From the NCBI RefSeq assembly GCF_000763885.1, contig NZ_JRKO01000011.1:1-64000 (forward strand): a DNA stretch of 64,000 nt. The letters are read 5' to 3'. The DNA comes from Paracoccus versutus. GTDB lineage: Bacteria > Pseudomonadota > Alphaproteobacteria > Rhodobacterales > Rhodobacteraceae. Shown in pieces: positions 24,069 to 34,072 of the stretch; position 1 is the stretch's first letter, and every line of letters starts with the position of its first letter. The position numbers and the translations under genes were made by a program. The notes under the pieces are model-generated. The model was not told the DNA's origin. It saw only the letters and a list, made by a program, of their open reading frames with translations, and searched no databases.

Positions 24069-24952
24069 ATGTCTGCGACCGAAAAGATCGCCTTCGGCAG
24101 CATCCTCGTCGGGCTGGTCGTTCTGGCGCTGAAGGCGCTTGCCTGGTGGCTGACCGGCTCGGTCGCGCTGCTGTCGGATGCGCTGGAAAGCACGGTGAAC
24201 GTCGCCACCGCCGTCGCCGCGCTGATCGCGATCCGGGTCGCGGCCAAGCCCGCCGACCGCGGCCACCCCTATGGCCATCACAAGGCCGAGTTCTTCAGCG
24301 CCGTGCTGGAGGGGGTGATGATCATCGTCGCCGCGCTGCTGATCCTGCGCGAGGCATGGCACGGTTTCCAGAACCCGCGCATGCTGGATGCGCCGCTCGA
24401 AGGGCTTCTGGTCAACGGCCTGGCCAGCGTGCTGAACGCGCTGTGGTGCTGGGTGCTGATCAGCCGCGGCGGGCGGCTGAAATCGCCGGCGCTGGTCGCC
24501 GACGGGCGGCATCTCCTGTCGGACGTGATCTCGTCCGCGGGCGTGGTGGCGGGCGTGACGCTGGCGGTCCTCACCGGCTGGGCGGTGCTGGACCCGGCGC
24601 TGGCGGCGCTGGTCGCGCTGAACATCCTGTGGTCGGGCTGGAAGGTCATGGCCAGCTCGCTCTCGGGCCTGATGGACGAGGCGGTTTCCGAGGACACGCT
24701 GGCCGAGATCCGCGCCACCATCTCGGACACCGCCGTCGGCGCCATCGAGGCGCATGACCTGCGCACCCGCCATGCCGGGCCGCGCACCTTCATCGACTTC
24801 CACCTGGTGGTGGACGGCCAGACCACGGTCGATGCCGCCCATGACATCTGCGACCGCATCGAACAGGCGCTCAAGCGCAAGCTGCCCGGCGCGTTCATCA
24901 CCATCCATGTCGAGCCGGAACACAAGGCCAAGCATTCCGGCGTCGTGGTGAT

Positions 24953-24956
<4 letters not shown>
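24069..24956 (+). CDS. Cation diffusion facilitator (CDF) transporter
   Basis: 295 residues, six membrane segments. Metal-site motifs: '[19 protein letters not shown]' in TM2 (here with Asp and Glu rather than His-Asp), '[18 protein letters not shown]' loop, '[18 protein letters not shown]' in TM5 (His-Asp). The C-terminal cytoplasmic domain contains '[21 protein letters not shown]' and '[13 protein letters not shown]', the ferredoxin-like metal-binding fold. It exports a divalent ion (Zn, Fe or Co) by proton exchange; the substrate cannot be read off. AAGGAAG ribosome site. Its end overlaps the convergent ABC ATPase by four bases. Confidence 0.92.
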
Positions 24957-25945
<989 letters not shown>

Positions 25946-25970
25946 CGGGGTCTCCTTGCTGCAAGACGGA

Positions 25971-26810
25971 TCATTTGACGGCGCCGGCGGTGATGCCGCG
26001 GATCAGCTGGCGCGAGAACACCAAGTAGAGCACCAGCACCGGCAGGATGGCGAGGCTCAGCGCCGCCAGCACCGCATTCCAGTTGGTGACGAACTGGCCG
26101 ATGAAGACCTGGCTGCCCAGGGTGACGGTCTTGGTCGCCTCGCTCGGCGCCAGGATCAGCGGGAACCACAGGTCGTTCCAGATCGGGATCATGGTAAAGA
26201 CGGCGACGGTGGCCATGGCCGGCCGCACCAAGGGCAGCACCAGCCGGAAGAAGATGGTGTATTCCGACAGCCCGTCGATGCGGCCGGCGTTCTTCAGGTC
26301 GTCCGAGACGCCGCGCATGAACTCGGACAGGATGAACACCGCCAGCGGCAACCCTTGCGCGGTATAGACCAGCACCAGCGCCGTCAGCGTATTGACCAAC
26401 CCGGATGCGACCATCATCTGCAGGATGGCGACGGTGCCCAGCCGGATCGGGATCATGATCCCCAAGGCCAGGTAAAGCCCCATCAGCATGTTGCCGCGAA
26501 AGCGGTATTCCGACAGGGCGAAAGCCGCCATGGCGCCGAAGAGCAGCACGAAGAACAGGCTGGCCACGGTCACGACCAGCGAGTTCTGGAAGTAAAGCAG
26601 GAAATCCCCCTGCGCCAGCACCGTGCGATAGCCGACCAGGTCGAAGCTTTCCGCCGTGGGCACGGCCAGCGGATCGGCAAAGATCGCGCGGCGGTTCTTG
26701 AAGCTGTTGATGACCACGACGAAGACCGGAAACAGCGCGATCACGGTATAGAGGATCAGCACCGCATGGGCAGCCAGGCTGCGGGCGGTGGAATGGCGGG
26801 CTTGGCTCAT
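25971..26810 (-). CDS. Sugar ABC transporter permease (MalG type)
   Basis: 279 residues, six membrane segments, CUT1 family. EAA loop '[16 protein letters not shown]'-like region reads '[29 protein letters not shown]'. N-terminus is short ('[25 protein letters not shown]') as in MalG/LacG proteins. Partner of the neighbouring MalF-type permease, from which it is separated by 10 bases. Substrate assigned only by operon context (murQ, nagA). Confidence 0.9.
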   Translation of the reverse strand: MSQARHSTARSLAAHAVLILYTVIALFPVFVVVINSFKNRRAIFADPLAVPTAESFDLVGYRTVLAQGDFLLYFQNSLVVTVASLFFVLLFGAMAAFALSEYRFRGNMLMGLYLALGIMIPIRLGTVAILQMMVASGLVNTLTALVLVYTAQGLPLAVFILSEFMRGVSDDLKNAGRIDGLSEYTIFFRLVLPLVRPAMATVAVFTMIPIWNDLWFPLILAPSEATKTVTLGSQVFIGQFVTNWNAVLAALSLAILPVLVLYLVFSRQLIRGITAGAVK

Positions 26811-26820
26811 GGCTCTCCCC

Positions 26821-27738
26821 TCAGAACTGATAGCGGCGCAGCCGGCGCTGGATGGCGAACAGGTAGAAGCCGACGCCCAGCAGGATGATGCCGAACATGG
26901 CGGTGGCGATGGTCGCGCCCATATGCGGGTCGCCGATCTGCAGCTGGAAGCCGAAGAAGGTCCGGTAAAGGAACGTCCCCAGGATGTCGGTCGAGAAATT
27001 CGGCCCCGCCAAGGCGCCTTGCGTGACGTAGATCAGGTCGAAGGCGTTGAAATTGCCGACGAAGGTCAGGATCGAGATGATGCCGATCGAGGGCAGGATC
27101 AGCGGCAGCTTGATCTTCCAGAACTGCGACCAGCCGGTGACGCCGTCCATCTCGGCCGCCTCGATCACCTCGTCGGGGATCGACAGCAGCGCGGCATAGA
27201 TCAGCATCATCGGGATGCCGACGAATTGCCAGACCGAGATCAGCGCCAGGGTGGTCAGCGCCGTGCCCTCGCGGCCCAGCCAAGGCGCGAAGAGCGATTT
27301 CAACCCGACGGCGTCCAGCATGCCGGGCGCAATGCCCCAGATCGGCGACAGGATCAGCTTCCAGACGAAGCCGACGATGACGAAGCTCAGGATGGTCGGG
27401 ATGAAGATCGCGGTGCGATAGAAGGCCGCCCCCCGCAGCCGCGGCGAACTCAGCAGCGCCGCCAGCGCCACGCCGACCGGATTCTGCACCAGCATATGGA
27501 CCAGGAAGAACCAGGCGTTGTTGCCCAGCGCGTTCCAGAAACTCGCCGACCAGCGCGGATCGCCGAACAGCGTGGCGAAATTCCGCAGGCCGACGAAGAC
27601 GCGGCCCTCCTCGCCGGTGTTGAACAGCGACAGGTTCAGCGTCCCGAACAGCGGCACGATCATGATGGCGGTATAGACCAGCACCGCGGGCGCAAGAAAC
27701 ACCGCGATATGCCAGCGAAACGCTTTCCGCTGCGCCAT
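26821..27738 (-). CDS. Sugar ABC transporter permease (MalF type)
   Basis: 305 residues, six membrane segments with a periplasmic loop after TM1 ('NTGEEGRVFVGLRNFATLFGDPRW'), CUT1 family. EAA loop 'VIEAAEMDGVTGWSQFWKIKLPLILPSI'. The ribosome site GGAGAAGGAGG directly upstream is part of the distal end of a dispersed hairpin element (27745-27800), so the element may set translation of this gene relative to the binding protein. Confidence 0.91.
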   Translation of the reverse strand: MAQRKAFRWHIAVFLAPAVLVYTAIMIVPLFGTLNLSLFNTGEEGRVFVGLRNFATLFGDPRWSASFWNALGNNAWFFLVHMLVQNPVGVALAALLSSPRLRGAAFYRTAIFIPTILSFVIVGFVWKLILSPIWGIAPGMLDAVGLKSLFAPWLGREGTALTTLALISVWQFVGIPMMLIYAALLSIPDEVIEAAEMDGVTGWSQFWKIKLPLILPSIGIISILTFVGNFNAFDLIYVTQGALAGPNFSTDILGTFLYRTFFGFQLQIGDPHMGATIATAMFGIILLGVGFYLFAIQRRLRRYQF

Positions 27739-27744
27739 GACGCC

Positions 27745-27800
27745 CTCCTTCTCCGTTGAAAAATACCCTCGGGGGGTGCGGGGGGCGGAAAGCCCCCCGC
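27745..27800 (-). repeat. Dispersed hairpin/TATTT element, copy 2 (before the MalF-type permease)
   Basis: On the minus strand: GGGGGGCTTTCCGCCCCCC hairpin, a second C-run, GAGGGTATTTTTC, then AACGGAGAAGGAGG, which is the ribosome site of the permease gene. Same order of parts as the copy over frcK. Confidence 0.6.
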
Positions 27801-27805
27801 CACCG

Positions 27806-27883
27806 CCGGGCCGTCAGGCCCGGCAACATTTCATCTCGGGCCGCCAGGCCCGGCAACATTGACTTCCGGCCGTCAGGCCCGGC
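27806..27883 (-). repeat. Three 30-bp tandem hairpin repeats inside the ABC operon
   Basis: Units begin at 27806, 27836 and 27866, an exact 30-bp period. Each holds CGGGCC-GTCA (or GCCA)-GGCCCG, a 6-bp hairpin; the first two are followed by CAACATT. They lie 7 bp after the binding-protein stop, before element copy 2 and the permease. Comparable REP-type hairpins after malE protect the binding-protein mRNA; that function here is inferred. Confidence 0.75.
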
Positions 27884-27889
27884 CGAGGC

Positions 27890-29149
27890 TCAGTTCTGCT
27901 GCGGCGCGTACCACGAGGCCAGGCCCTGTTGCAGCCGCTCGGCCGCGGCCTCGGGCGTCTCGGTGCCGGTGATGACATTGGCCGAGGCGGTCCAGGTCTC
28001 GTTCTCCAGGTTCGGCGTGCCCCGCGACAGGATCTGGTAGGTCGAGCGGATGGTCGGCTCGCAGCTCTCGCGCCAGGAGACGAATTCCTTGGCCAGCGCA
28101 TCCTCCATCTCGACCGGCGCCGAATTCAGCGAGAAGAAGCCCGGCAGCGCATTGGCGTAAAGCGTGGCGAACTCGGACGAACCGACCCATTCCAGGAACT
28201 TCCGCGCCTCTTCCGGGTGCTGCGTCGCCGCGTTCATGCCCAGCGCGATGTCGGTATGGTCGCTGATATGGCAGGTGTCGCCCTCGGCCGGGACGGGGGG
28301 CGGAAAGGCGCCCATCTCGAAGGCACCGCCGATCTGCGGGCCGAAGACGCCGATCTCCCAAGACCCGGCCGGATAGATCGCGGCGCGGCCCAGCGTGAAC
28401 AGGTTCTGGCTGTCGGGATAGGTCTGCGCCTCGAACCCGTCGCCCAGGTAGTCCTTCCATTTCGCCAGCTGGCGGAAGGGCGCGACCCAGCCTTCGTCGG
28501 TCAGCTTTTGCGTGCCCTCGATCAGCGCCTTGCGGCCCTCCTCGCCCTTCCAGTAGTTCGGGCCGATGTTCTGGTAGCCCATGGTCGCGGCCTCCCACTG
28601 GTCCGCGGTGCCCATGGCCATCGGGATATAGGTGCCGTCCTCCTTGATCTTGTCGAGCAGGGCAAAGAACTCGGCCTCGGTCTTCGGCGGTGTCAGCCCC
28701 AGTTCCTCGAAGGCGGTCTTGTTGTAGATGAAGCCGTGGATCACCGAGGCCATCGGCACGCAGAAGGTCTGGGCGCCGTCATCGGTCTGCCAGGCCGATT
28801 TCGCCACGTCCGAGAAATTCGCCATCGCCGCCAGGTCGCTCAGGTCGGCCAGCTTGCCCTTCTTGAACAGTTCCAGCGAGGCGTCGAAGGGCCGGCAGGT
28901 GATCAGGTCGCCGGCCGAGCCCGCATCCAGCTTGGAGTTCAGCACCGCGTTGTATTCCGGCGGCGCCGAGGGCGCGAAATTGATCTTGATGCCGGGATTG
29001 GCCGATTCGAAGGCCGGGATGATCTTTTCCTGCCAGATGGCAAGGTCGTCGTTGCGCCAGCTCTCGATGGTCAGCGTCACGTCCTGGGCCCAGGCGGCGC
29101 CGGTCAGCAATGTGCTGGCCAGCAGCGCCAGGCGGATGGTCTTGGTCAT
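27890..29149 (-). CDS. Sugar ABC transporter binding protein (family 1)
   Basis: 419 residues. Signal peptide 'MTKTIRLALLASTLLTGAAWA' cut before Gln; mature start 'QDVTLTIESWRNDDLAIWQEKIIPAFE' is the MalE/UgpB-like fold, with 'EEARKFLEWVGSSEFATLYANAL' near the C-terminus. ATG at 29149 follows AAGGGAGAAG. It is followed by a triple hairpin repeat and element copy 2, then permeases. With murQ immediately upstream in the same operon, the ligand is probably MurNAc, GlcNAc or a muro-disaccharide (inference). Confidence 0.9.
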   Translation of the reverse strand: MTKTIRLALLASTLLTGAAWAQDVTLTIESWRNDDLAIWQEKIIPAFESANPGIKINFAPSAPPEYNAVLNSKLDAGSAGDLITCRPFDASLELFKKGKLADLSDLAAMANFSDVAKSAWQTDDGAQTFCVPMASVIHGFIYNKTAFEELGLTPPKTEAEFFALLDKIKEDGTYIPMAMGTADQWEAATMGYQNIGPNYWKGEEGRKALIEGTQKLTDEGWVAPFRQLAKWKDYLGDGFEAQTYPDSQNLFTLGRAAIYPAGSWEIGVFGPQIGGAFEMGAFPPPVPAEGDTCHISDHTDIALGMNAATQHPEEARKFLEWVGSSEFATLYANALPGFFSLNSAPVEMEDALAKEFVSWRESCEPTIRSTYQILSRGTPNLENETWTASANVITGTETPEAAAERLQQGLASWYAPQQN

Positions 29150-29197
29150 GGTCTTCTCCCTTCGGCATCGGGTCTCTCGCGGACCCTCCGGTTGCAA

Positions 29198-30076
29198 TCA
29201 GATCAGCGGGGCCAGAAGGCCCCCGGTTGCGGCCAGCCGCGCCTGGGCCATATCAGGCGCCATGCCGCGCGCGACCAGGATCGCGGGCTTCACCGCGCCG
29301 CCGCTGCGCGACAGCGCCGCCTCGGCCGCGTCGCGCCCGACCCCTGCCACGGCGGCGACGATGCGGGCGGCGCGGTCCACCAGCTTGATGTTGTCGGCCA
29401 CCAGGTTGACCATGTAGCCGTCATGGACATGGCCCAGCCGGATCGCCACCAGCACCGACAGCATGTTCAGCGCCACCTTCTGCGCCGTGGCCGCCCCCAT
29501 GCGGGTCGAGCCGGAAACCACCTCGGCCCCGGTCTCGATCAGCACCGGGATGTCGGCGCGCTCCAGCAGGGCCGAGCCCGCCACATTGGCTAGGCCGGCC
29601 ACGGTCACGCCCCGCTCCTGCGCCGCCGCGCAGATCGCCAGCGCATAGGGCGTGCGCCCCGAGGCCGAGAGGCACAAGAGCACATCCCCCGCCGCCAGCC
29701 CGGAACGGTCCAGGTCGGCCAGCGCAAGCCGCGGGTCGTCCTCGACGCTGCCTTGCAGGTGCAAAAGCGCCTCGGTCCCGCCGGCGAACATCATCGGCGT
29801 GCGCTCGGGCGCGATGCCGAAGGTGCCGGCCAGTTCCAGGCAATCGGCCAGCGCCATCAGCCCCGAGGAACCGGCCCCGGCATAGCCGAGCTTGCCGCCC
29901 CGGCGCAGCGTCTCTGCTGCGGCCTCGGCCGCGCGTTCCAGCGCCGGCAAGGCGGGCTGCAACGCAGCCAGCGCCGCGACCTGCGCCTCCAGCAGGATGC
30001 GCAGCACGTCGCCGCCGGGGCGCGCGTGAAGCCCTGTCGATGCCGGATGCCTTGCCTCGGTGCCGGATGCGGTCAT
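29198..30076 (-). CDS. murQ: N-acetylmuramic acid 6-phosphate etherase
   Basis: 292 residues, SIS domain. Diagnostic segments: 'LGYAGAGSSGLMALADCLEL', 'CLSASGRTPYALAICAAAQERG' and 'GAEVVSGSTRMGAATAQKVALNMLS', equivalent to the MurQ pattern GSTR-x-GTAQK. It cleaves the D-lactyl ether of MurNAc-6-P to give GlcNAc-6-P. It heads the minus-strand wing, 48 bases before the binding protein. Start ATG at 30076 is preferred over an upstream in-frame ATG at 30118 that would lie over the candidate operator. Confidence 0.9.
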   Translation of the reverse strand: MTASGTEARHPASTGLHARPGGDVLRILLEAQVAALAALQPALPALERAAEAAAETLRRGGKLGYAGAGSSGLMALADCLELAGTFGIAPERTPMMFAGGTEALLHLQGSVEDDPRLALADLDRSGLAAGDVLLCLSASGRTPYALAICAAAQERGVTVAGLANVAGSALLERADIPVLIETGAEVVSGSTRMGAATAQKVALNMLSVLVAIRLGHVHDGYMVNLVADNIKLVDRAARIVAAVAGVGRDAAEAALSRSGGAVKPAILVARGMAPDMAQARLAATGGLLAPLI

Positions 30077-30100
30077 GTGATTCCCCCTGTTCCGTTGATA

Positions 30101-30117
30101 ATGCCAAAACAATACCA
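30101..30117 (-). promoter_or_regulatory. Candidate GntR operator upstream of murQ
   Basis: Minus-strand 17-mer TGGTATTGTTTTGGCAT, 24 bp upstream of the murQ ATG. It matches the plus-strand 17-mer at 30191-30207 at 16 of 17 positions. Each holds TGGTAT-N5-TGG(T/C)AT direct half-sites, similar to HutC-type GntR half-sites (TGGT). Confidence 0.65.
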
Positions 30118-30190
30118 CTTGTAAACCCCCTTCTTCAAAAAGGCCGAAAATCGGCGTTTCTTGAGGAAATTCAAATTAACCCTTCCCATT

Positions 30191-30207
30191 TGGTATTGTT
30201 TTGGTAT
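30191..30207 (+). promoter_or_regulatory. Candidate GntR operator upstream of the sugar kinase gene
   Basis: Plus-strand 17-mer TGGTATTGTTTTGGTAT, 22 bp upstream of the kinase ATG. Inverted partner at 30101-30117, so each divergent operon has one copy at nearly the same distance from its first start codon. Confidence 0.65.
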
Positions 30208-30229
30208 CTTTCCTGCAAAGGGAGTCGCC

Positions 30230-31063
30230 ATGTCATATTTCCTGGGCATAGACGGAGGAGGGACCGGCTGCCGCGCCGCCGTCGCGGACGGCTCGGGCCG
30301 GATCATCGGCCGGGGCGCGGCGGGGCCGGCGAATATCTCGGTCGAGACCGAGGGGGCCTGCGCCAATATCCTCGCCGCCGCCCGCGCCGCGCTTCAGGAC
30401 GCCGGGCGGGGCCATCTGGACGAGCTGACCGCCGTGCTGGGCCTGGCCGGCGCCAATGTCACCGCCGCCGCCCGCGGCCTGCAGGCCATGCTGCCCTTTC
30501 GCCGCACGCGCATCGTCACCGATGCCGTCACCGCCGCCACCGGCGCGCTGGGGGGCGGGGACGGCATCGTCGCCGCGATGGGCACCGGCTCGGTCTTTGC
30601 GGTCCAGATCGGCGGCGAGATGCGGCAATATGGCGGGCGCGGCTTCGTCCTGGGCGACGAGGGCAGCGGCGCGGTGCTGGGCCGGGCGCTTCTGTCCGAG
30701 GCCCTGCGCGCCGAGGACGGCTTCGCGCCGATGAGCCCGCTGCTGCAAGCCGTCCTGGACGAGCTGGGCGGGATCGAGGGGGTGATCTCCTTCGGCTTCC
30801 GCGCCCGGCCCGCCGAATTCGCCGCATTCGCGCCGCGCATCACCGCCGGCACCGACCCGGCGGGCGAGCGCATCTTTGCCGCGGCCGTGGCCGAGATCCG
30901 CGCCATGATCGACACCTTGCAGGCCAGCCGCCACCTGCCGGTGGTGTTCCTGGGCGGGCTTGGCGCGCATTACGCCGCCCGCCTGCAGGGGCTGTGGCCC
31001 ATCCAGCCGCCCAGGGGCTCGGGCCTCGACGGCGCGCTGCACCTGGCCCGGCAGGAGGCGTGA
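30230..31063 (+). CDS. BadF/BadG-family amino-sugar kinase (GlcNAc/MurNAc kinase)
   Basis: 277 residues, ASKHA fold. Phosphate-1 loop 'FLGIDGGGTGCRAAVAD' at the N-terminus, phosphate-2 'GIVAAMGTGSVFAVQIGG', 'YGGRGFVLGDEGSGAVLGR' and 'PVVFLGGLGAHYA'. This is the N-acetylglucosamine kinase / MurK branch of the BadF/BadG/BcrA/BcrD family. MurK of Clostridium phosphorylates both GlcNAc and MurNAc, which would fit an operon next to murQ. First gene of the plus-strand wing; stop overlaps the GntR start (TGATG). ATG at 30230 preferred over an in-frame extension through the operator. Confidence 0.87.
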   Translation: MSYFLGIDGGGTGCRAAVADGSGRIIGRGAAGPANISVETEGACANILAAARAALQDAGRGHLDELTAVLGLAGANVTAAARGLQAMLPFRRTRIVTDAVTAATGALGGGDGIVAAMGTGSVFAVQIGGEMRQYGGRGFVLGDEGSGAVLGRALLSEALRAEDGFAPMSPLLQAVLDELGGIEGVISFGFRARPAEFAAFAPRITAGTDPAGERIFAAAVAEIRAMIDTLQASRHLPVVFLGGLGAHYAARLQGLWPIQPPRGSGLDGALHLARQEA

Positions 31064-31830
31064 TGGGCGAGCTGTTCACCCCCGAGGCTTTCGAGGAAAC
31101 CGGCGGCGGGCCGCTTTACCTGCAATTGCACCGGCTGATCGCCGAGGCCATCGCCTCTGGGCGGCTGCAGCCGGGCGACAGCCTGCCGTCGGAACGCGAA
31201 CTGGCGGCGATGACCGGCCTGTCGCGCGTCACCGTGCGCAAGGGGGTGGCGGAACTGGTCGCCTCGGGGCAGCTGGTGCAAAGGCGCGGCTCGGGCACCT
31301 TCGTCGCGCCCAGGGTCGAAAAGCTGGAACAGGCGCTGTCGCTGCTGACATCCTTTACCGAGGACATGGCCCGGCGCGGCCGCAGCGTCGAAAGCCGCTG
31401 GATCGCGCGGGGCCTGCACGCCCCGGCGCCCGAAGAGGTGATGGCGCTGGGGCTGGGCGTCGGCGAAAAGGTGGCGCGGCTGGAACGGGTGCGCAGCTCG
31501 GACGGGGTGCCGCTGGCCATCGAGCGCGCCTCGCTGTCGCAGGCGATCCTGCCCGATCCCGAAGGCGTCACCGATTCGCTTTACGCCGTGCTGCAAGGCC
31601 GCGGGCTGCGGCCGGTGCGGGCGGTGCAGCGCATCTCGGCCGCGAACCTGAACGCCAAGGACGCCGAGCTGCTGGGCGTCAATCCCGGCGTGGCCGGACT
31701 GCGGATCGAACGCATCTCCTACCTGCCCTCGGGCAAGGTGGTCGAGTTCACCCGCTCGCTCTATCGCGGCGATGCCTATGACTTCGCCGTGGAACTGAAA
31801 CTTGCCCCGGAAGGCGAAAGGAACCCGTGA
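31063..31830 (+). CDS. GntR/HutC-family regulator of the amino-sugar locus
   Basis: 255 residues. Winged HTH about 15-80 ('LYLQLHRLIAEAIASGRLQPGDSLPSERELAAMTGLSRVTVRKGV') and a UTRA ligand domain about 95-245 ('GEKVARLERVRSSDGVPLAIERASL', 'KVVEFTRSLYRGDAYDF'). NagR/DasR-like regulators of this family sense GlcN-6-P or GlcNAc-6-P. It is encoded inside the operon, with TGATG overlaps on both sides, so it probably controls its own expression through the 17-mers at 30101 and 30191. Confidence 0.92.
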   Translation: MGELFTPEAFEETGGGPLYLQLHRLIAEAIASGRLQPGDSLPSERELAAMTGLSRVTVRKGVAELVASGQLVQRRGSGTFVAPRVEKLEQALSLLTSFTEDMARRGRSVESRWIARGLHAPAPEEVMALGLGVGEKVARLERVRSSDGVPLAIERASLSQAILPDPEGVTDSLYAVLQGRGLRPVRAVQRISAANLNAKDAELLGVNPGVAGLRIERISYLPSGKVVEFTRSLYRGDAYDFAVELKLAPEGERNP

Positions 31831-32855
31831 TGAGCCAGACGCATATGGCGCGCGAAGTGACCGAGATCCCCGAAGCCGCCGCCCGTTTCCTTGACCGTTC
31901 GCGCGACGCGGTGCTGGATGCCGCCAGCGCCCTGCGCCGCAAGGATCCCGACCTGGTGGTGACGGTGGCGCGAGGGTCGTCCGACCATGCCGCGACCTAT
32001 CTGAAATACGCCATCGAGCTGGAGGCGGGCGTGCCGGTCGCCTCGGTCGGGCCCTCCATCGCCTCGATCTATCGCCGGCCCCTGCGGCTGGGCAAGGCGG
32101 CCTGCATCGGCATCTCGCAATCCGGCCGCAGCCCGGACGGGGTCGAGATGATGCGCGCCTCGGGCCAGGGCGGCGCGCTGTCGATCGCCATCACCAATGT
32201 CCCCGACAGCCCGATGGCGCAGGTTTCGGCCCATTGCCTGCCGCTGCAGGCGGGCGAGGAGAAAAGCGTCGCCGCCACCAAGACCTTCGTCTGCTCGGTG
32301 CTGGCCGGCCTGTCGCTGCTGGCGGAATGGCGGCAGGATCACGCCTTGCAGGACGCCGTCGCCGCCCTGCCCGAAGGGCTGGCGCAGGCCGTGGCGCTGG
32401 ACTGGTCGCCGCTGTCGGCGCGGCTGGCGCGGGCATCGTCGGCCTTTGTCCTCGGCCGCGGCCCCAGCTTCGCCATCGCCTGCGAAGCGGCGCTGAAGTT
32501 CAAGGAGACCTCGGGCATCCATGCCGAGGCCTATTCGGCCGCCGAGGTGCTGCACGGCCCCGCCGCCATCGTGCAGGCCGGCTTTCCGGTGCTGGCGCTG
32601 GGGATCGAGGACGCCGCCCTGCCCCAGCTGAAGGCCACGGCCGAGCGGCTGGCGGCGCAAGGCGCGGATGTCTTCGTCACCGGCACCGAGGTCGGCGGCG
32701 CCGTCACCCTGCCCTCGGTCCCCGGCCTGCATCCGCTGGTGGCGCCGCTTGTCACCATCGCCGGCTTCTACGCCTTCATCGAGGGCTTGGCGCGGCGGCG
32801 CGGCTTCGACCCCGACACGCCGCCGCATCTGCGCAAGGTGACGGAGACGGTGTGA
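31830..32855 (+). CDS. SIS-domain sugar isomerase, probable glucosamine-6-phosphate deaminase (NagB-II type)
   Basis: 341 residues with two SIS domains, like the isomerase half of GlmS without the glutaminase: 'VVTVARGSSDHAATYLKYAIE', 'CIGISQSGRSPDGVEMMR', 'GEEKSVAATKTFVCSVLAGL', 'FVLGRGPSFAIACEAALKFKETSGIHAEAYSAAEVLHGP'. Such stand-alone proteins in nag operons replace NagB and convert GlcN-6-P to fructose-6-P and ammonia. Overlaps neighbours by TGATG at the 5' end and TGATG at the 3' end. An AgaS-type activity is the main alternative. Confidence 0.87.
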   Translation: MSQTHMAREVTEIPEAAARFLDRSRDAVLDAASALRRKDPDLVVTVARGSSDHAATYLKYAIELEAGVPVASVGPSIASIYRRPLRLGKAACIGISQSGRSPDGVEMMRASGQGGALSIAITNVPDSPMAQVSAHCLPLQAGEEKSVAATKTFVCSVLAGLSLLAEWRQDHALQDAVAALPEGLAQAVALDWSPLSARLARASSAFVLGRGPSFAIACEAALKFKETSGIHAEAYSAAEVLHGPAAIVQAGFPVLALGIEDAALPQLKATAERLAAQGADVFVTGTEVGGAVTLPSVPGLHPLVAPLVTIAGFYAFIEGLARRRGFDPDTPPHLRKVTETV

Positions 32856-33979
32856 TGGCGCGCGAGGTCCTGACCGGCGCCCGCATCTTCGACGGCGCGC
32901 GTTTCCTCGACGGTCATGCGCTGGTGATCGAGGCGGGCGAGATCGCCGCCATCCTGCCCGAGCCCGAGGCCCCGGCCGAGGGGCGGCGGGCGGTCACGGG
33001 CATCCTGGCCCCGGCCTTCCTGGACCTGCAGGTGAACGGCGGCGGCGGGCTGATGCTGGACGGCACGACCGATCTGGACGGGCTGCGCCGCATCTGCGCC
33101 GCGCATCGCGCGCTTGGCACCGCCGGGGTGCTGCCGACGCTGATCACCGACACGCCCGCGGCCACCGCCCATGTCATCGCGCTGGGGATCGCGGCCGCCA
33201 AGGCGCAGGTGCCGGGCTTCCTGGGCCTGCATCTGGAGGGGCCGCATCTCGACCCGCGCCGCAAGGGCGCGCACGACCCGGCGCTGATCCGGCCGATGGC
33301 CGAGGACGACCTGGCCCGGCTGTGCGAGGCCGCGCGGCAATTGCCGGCGCTGATGGTGACGCTGGCGCCCGAGGCGGCAAGCCCGCAGCAGATCGCCGCC
33401 CTTGCCGGGGCCGGCGCGGTGGTCAGCCTGGGCCACAGCGATTGCAGTTTCGAACAGGCCCAGGCCGGCTTTGCCGCCGGCGCCCGCTGCGCCACGCATC
33501 TGTTCAACGCCATGAGCCAGATCGGCAACCGCGCGCCGGGGCTGGTGGGCGCGGTGCTGGCCGGCGAGGCGAGCGCCGGGCTGATCGCCGACGGCATCCA
33601 CGTCCATCCGGCGGTGATGCAACTGGCGCTGGGGGCGCGGCCCGAGGGCATCTTCCTGGTCAGCGACTGCATGGCCTTCGCCGGCACCGATCTGACCGAG
33701 ATGGAACTGGGCGGCCGCAAGGTGCTGCGCCGCGACGGGCGGTTGACGCTGGCCGACGGCACGCTGGCCGGCGCCGACCTGACGCTGCCGCAGGCCGTCG
33801 CCGTGCTGGTCCGCCAGGTCGGCATCGCGCCCGAACGCGCGCTGCGCATGGCCTCGGCCATTCCCGCGGAACTGCTGGGCTTGCAGGACCGTCATGGCAC
33901 GCTGGCCCCCGGCCGGCCGGCCGAGCTGGTGCTGCTGGACCGCGATTTCGCCTTGCGCGAGCATTGGCTGTCGCCCTGA
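32855..33979 (+). CDS. nagA: N-acetylglucosamine-6-phosphate deacetylase
   Basis: 374 residues, amidohydrolase fold. Metal-site segments: 'FLDLQVNGGGGLML', 'LGLHLEGPHLDPRRKGAHD' (catalytic Glu), 'VVSLGHSDCSFEQAQAGFAAGARCATHLFNAMSQ' (two metal His), 'GLIADGIHVHP', 'FLVSDCMAFAG' (catalytic Asp). It removes acetate from GlcNAc-6-P made either by the kinase or by MurQ. Start overlaps the SIS gene stop. Confidence 0.95.
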   Translation: MAREVLTGARIFDGARFLDGHALVIEAGEIAAILPEPEAPAEGRRAVTGILAPAFLDLQVNGGGGLMLDGTTDLDGLRRICAAHRALGTAGVLPTLITDTPAATAHVIALGIAAAKAQVPGFLGLHLEGPHLDPRRKGAHDPALIRPMAEDDLARLCEAARQLPALMVTLAPEAASPQQIAALAGAGAVVSLGHSDCSFEQAQAGFAAGARCATHLFNAMSQIGNRAPGLVGAVLAGEASAGLIADGIHVHPAVMQLALGARPEGIFLVSDCMAFAGTDLTEMELGGRKVLRRDGRLTLADGTLAGADLTLPQAVAVLVRQVGIAPERALRMASAIPAELLGLQDRHGTLAPGRPAELVLLDRDFALREHWLSP

Positions 33980-34072
33980 TGGCCGGCAAATGCCGAGTGG
34001 AACGCACGGTCTTTTCCTCGCCCGCCGCTCGTGCGACACTCGGCCCCGCGCGAAACCAAGGATGAGGCTGCG

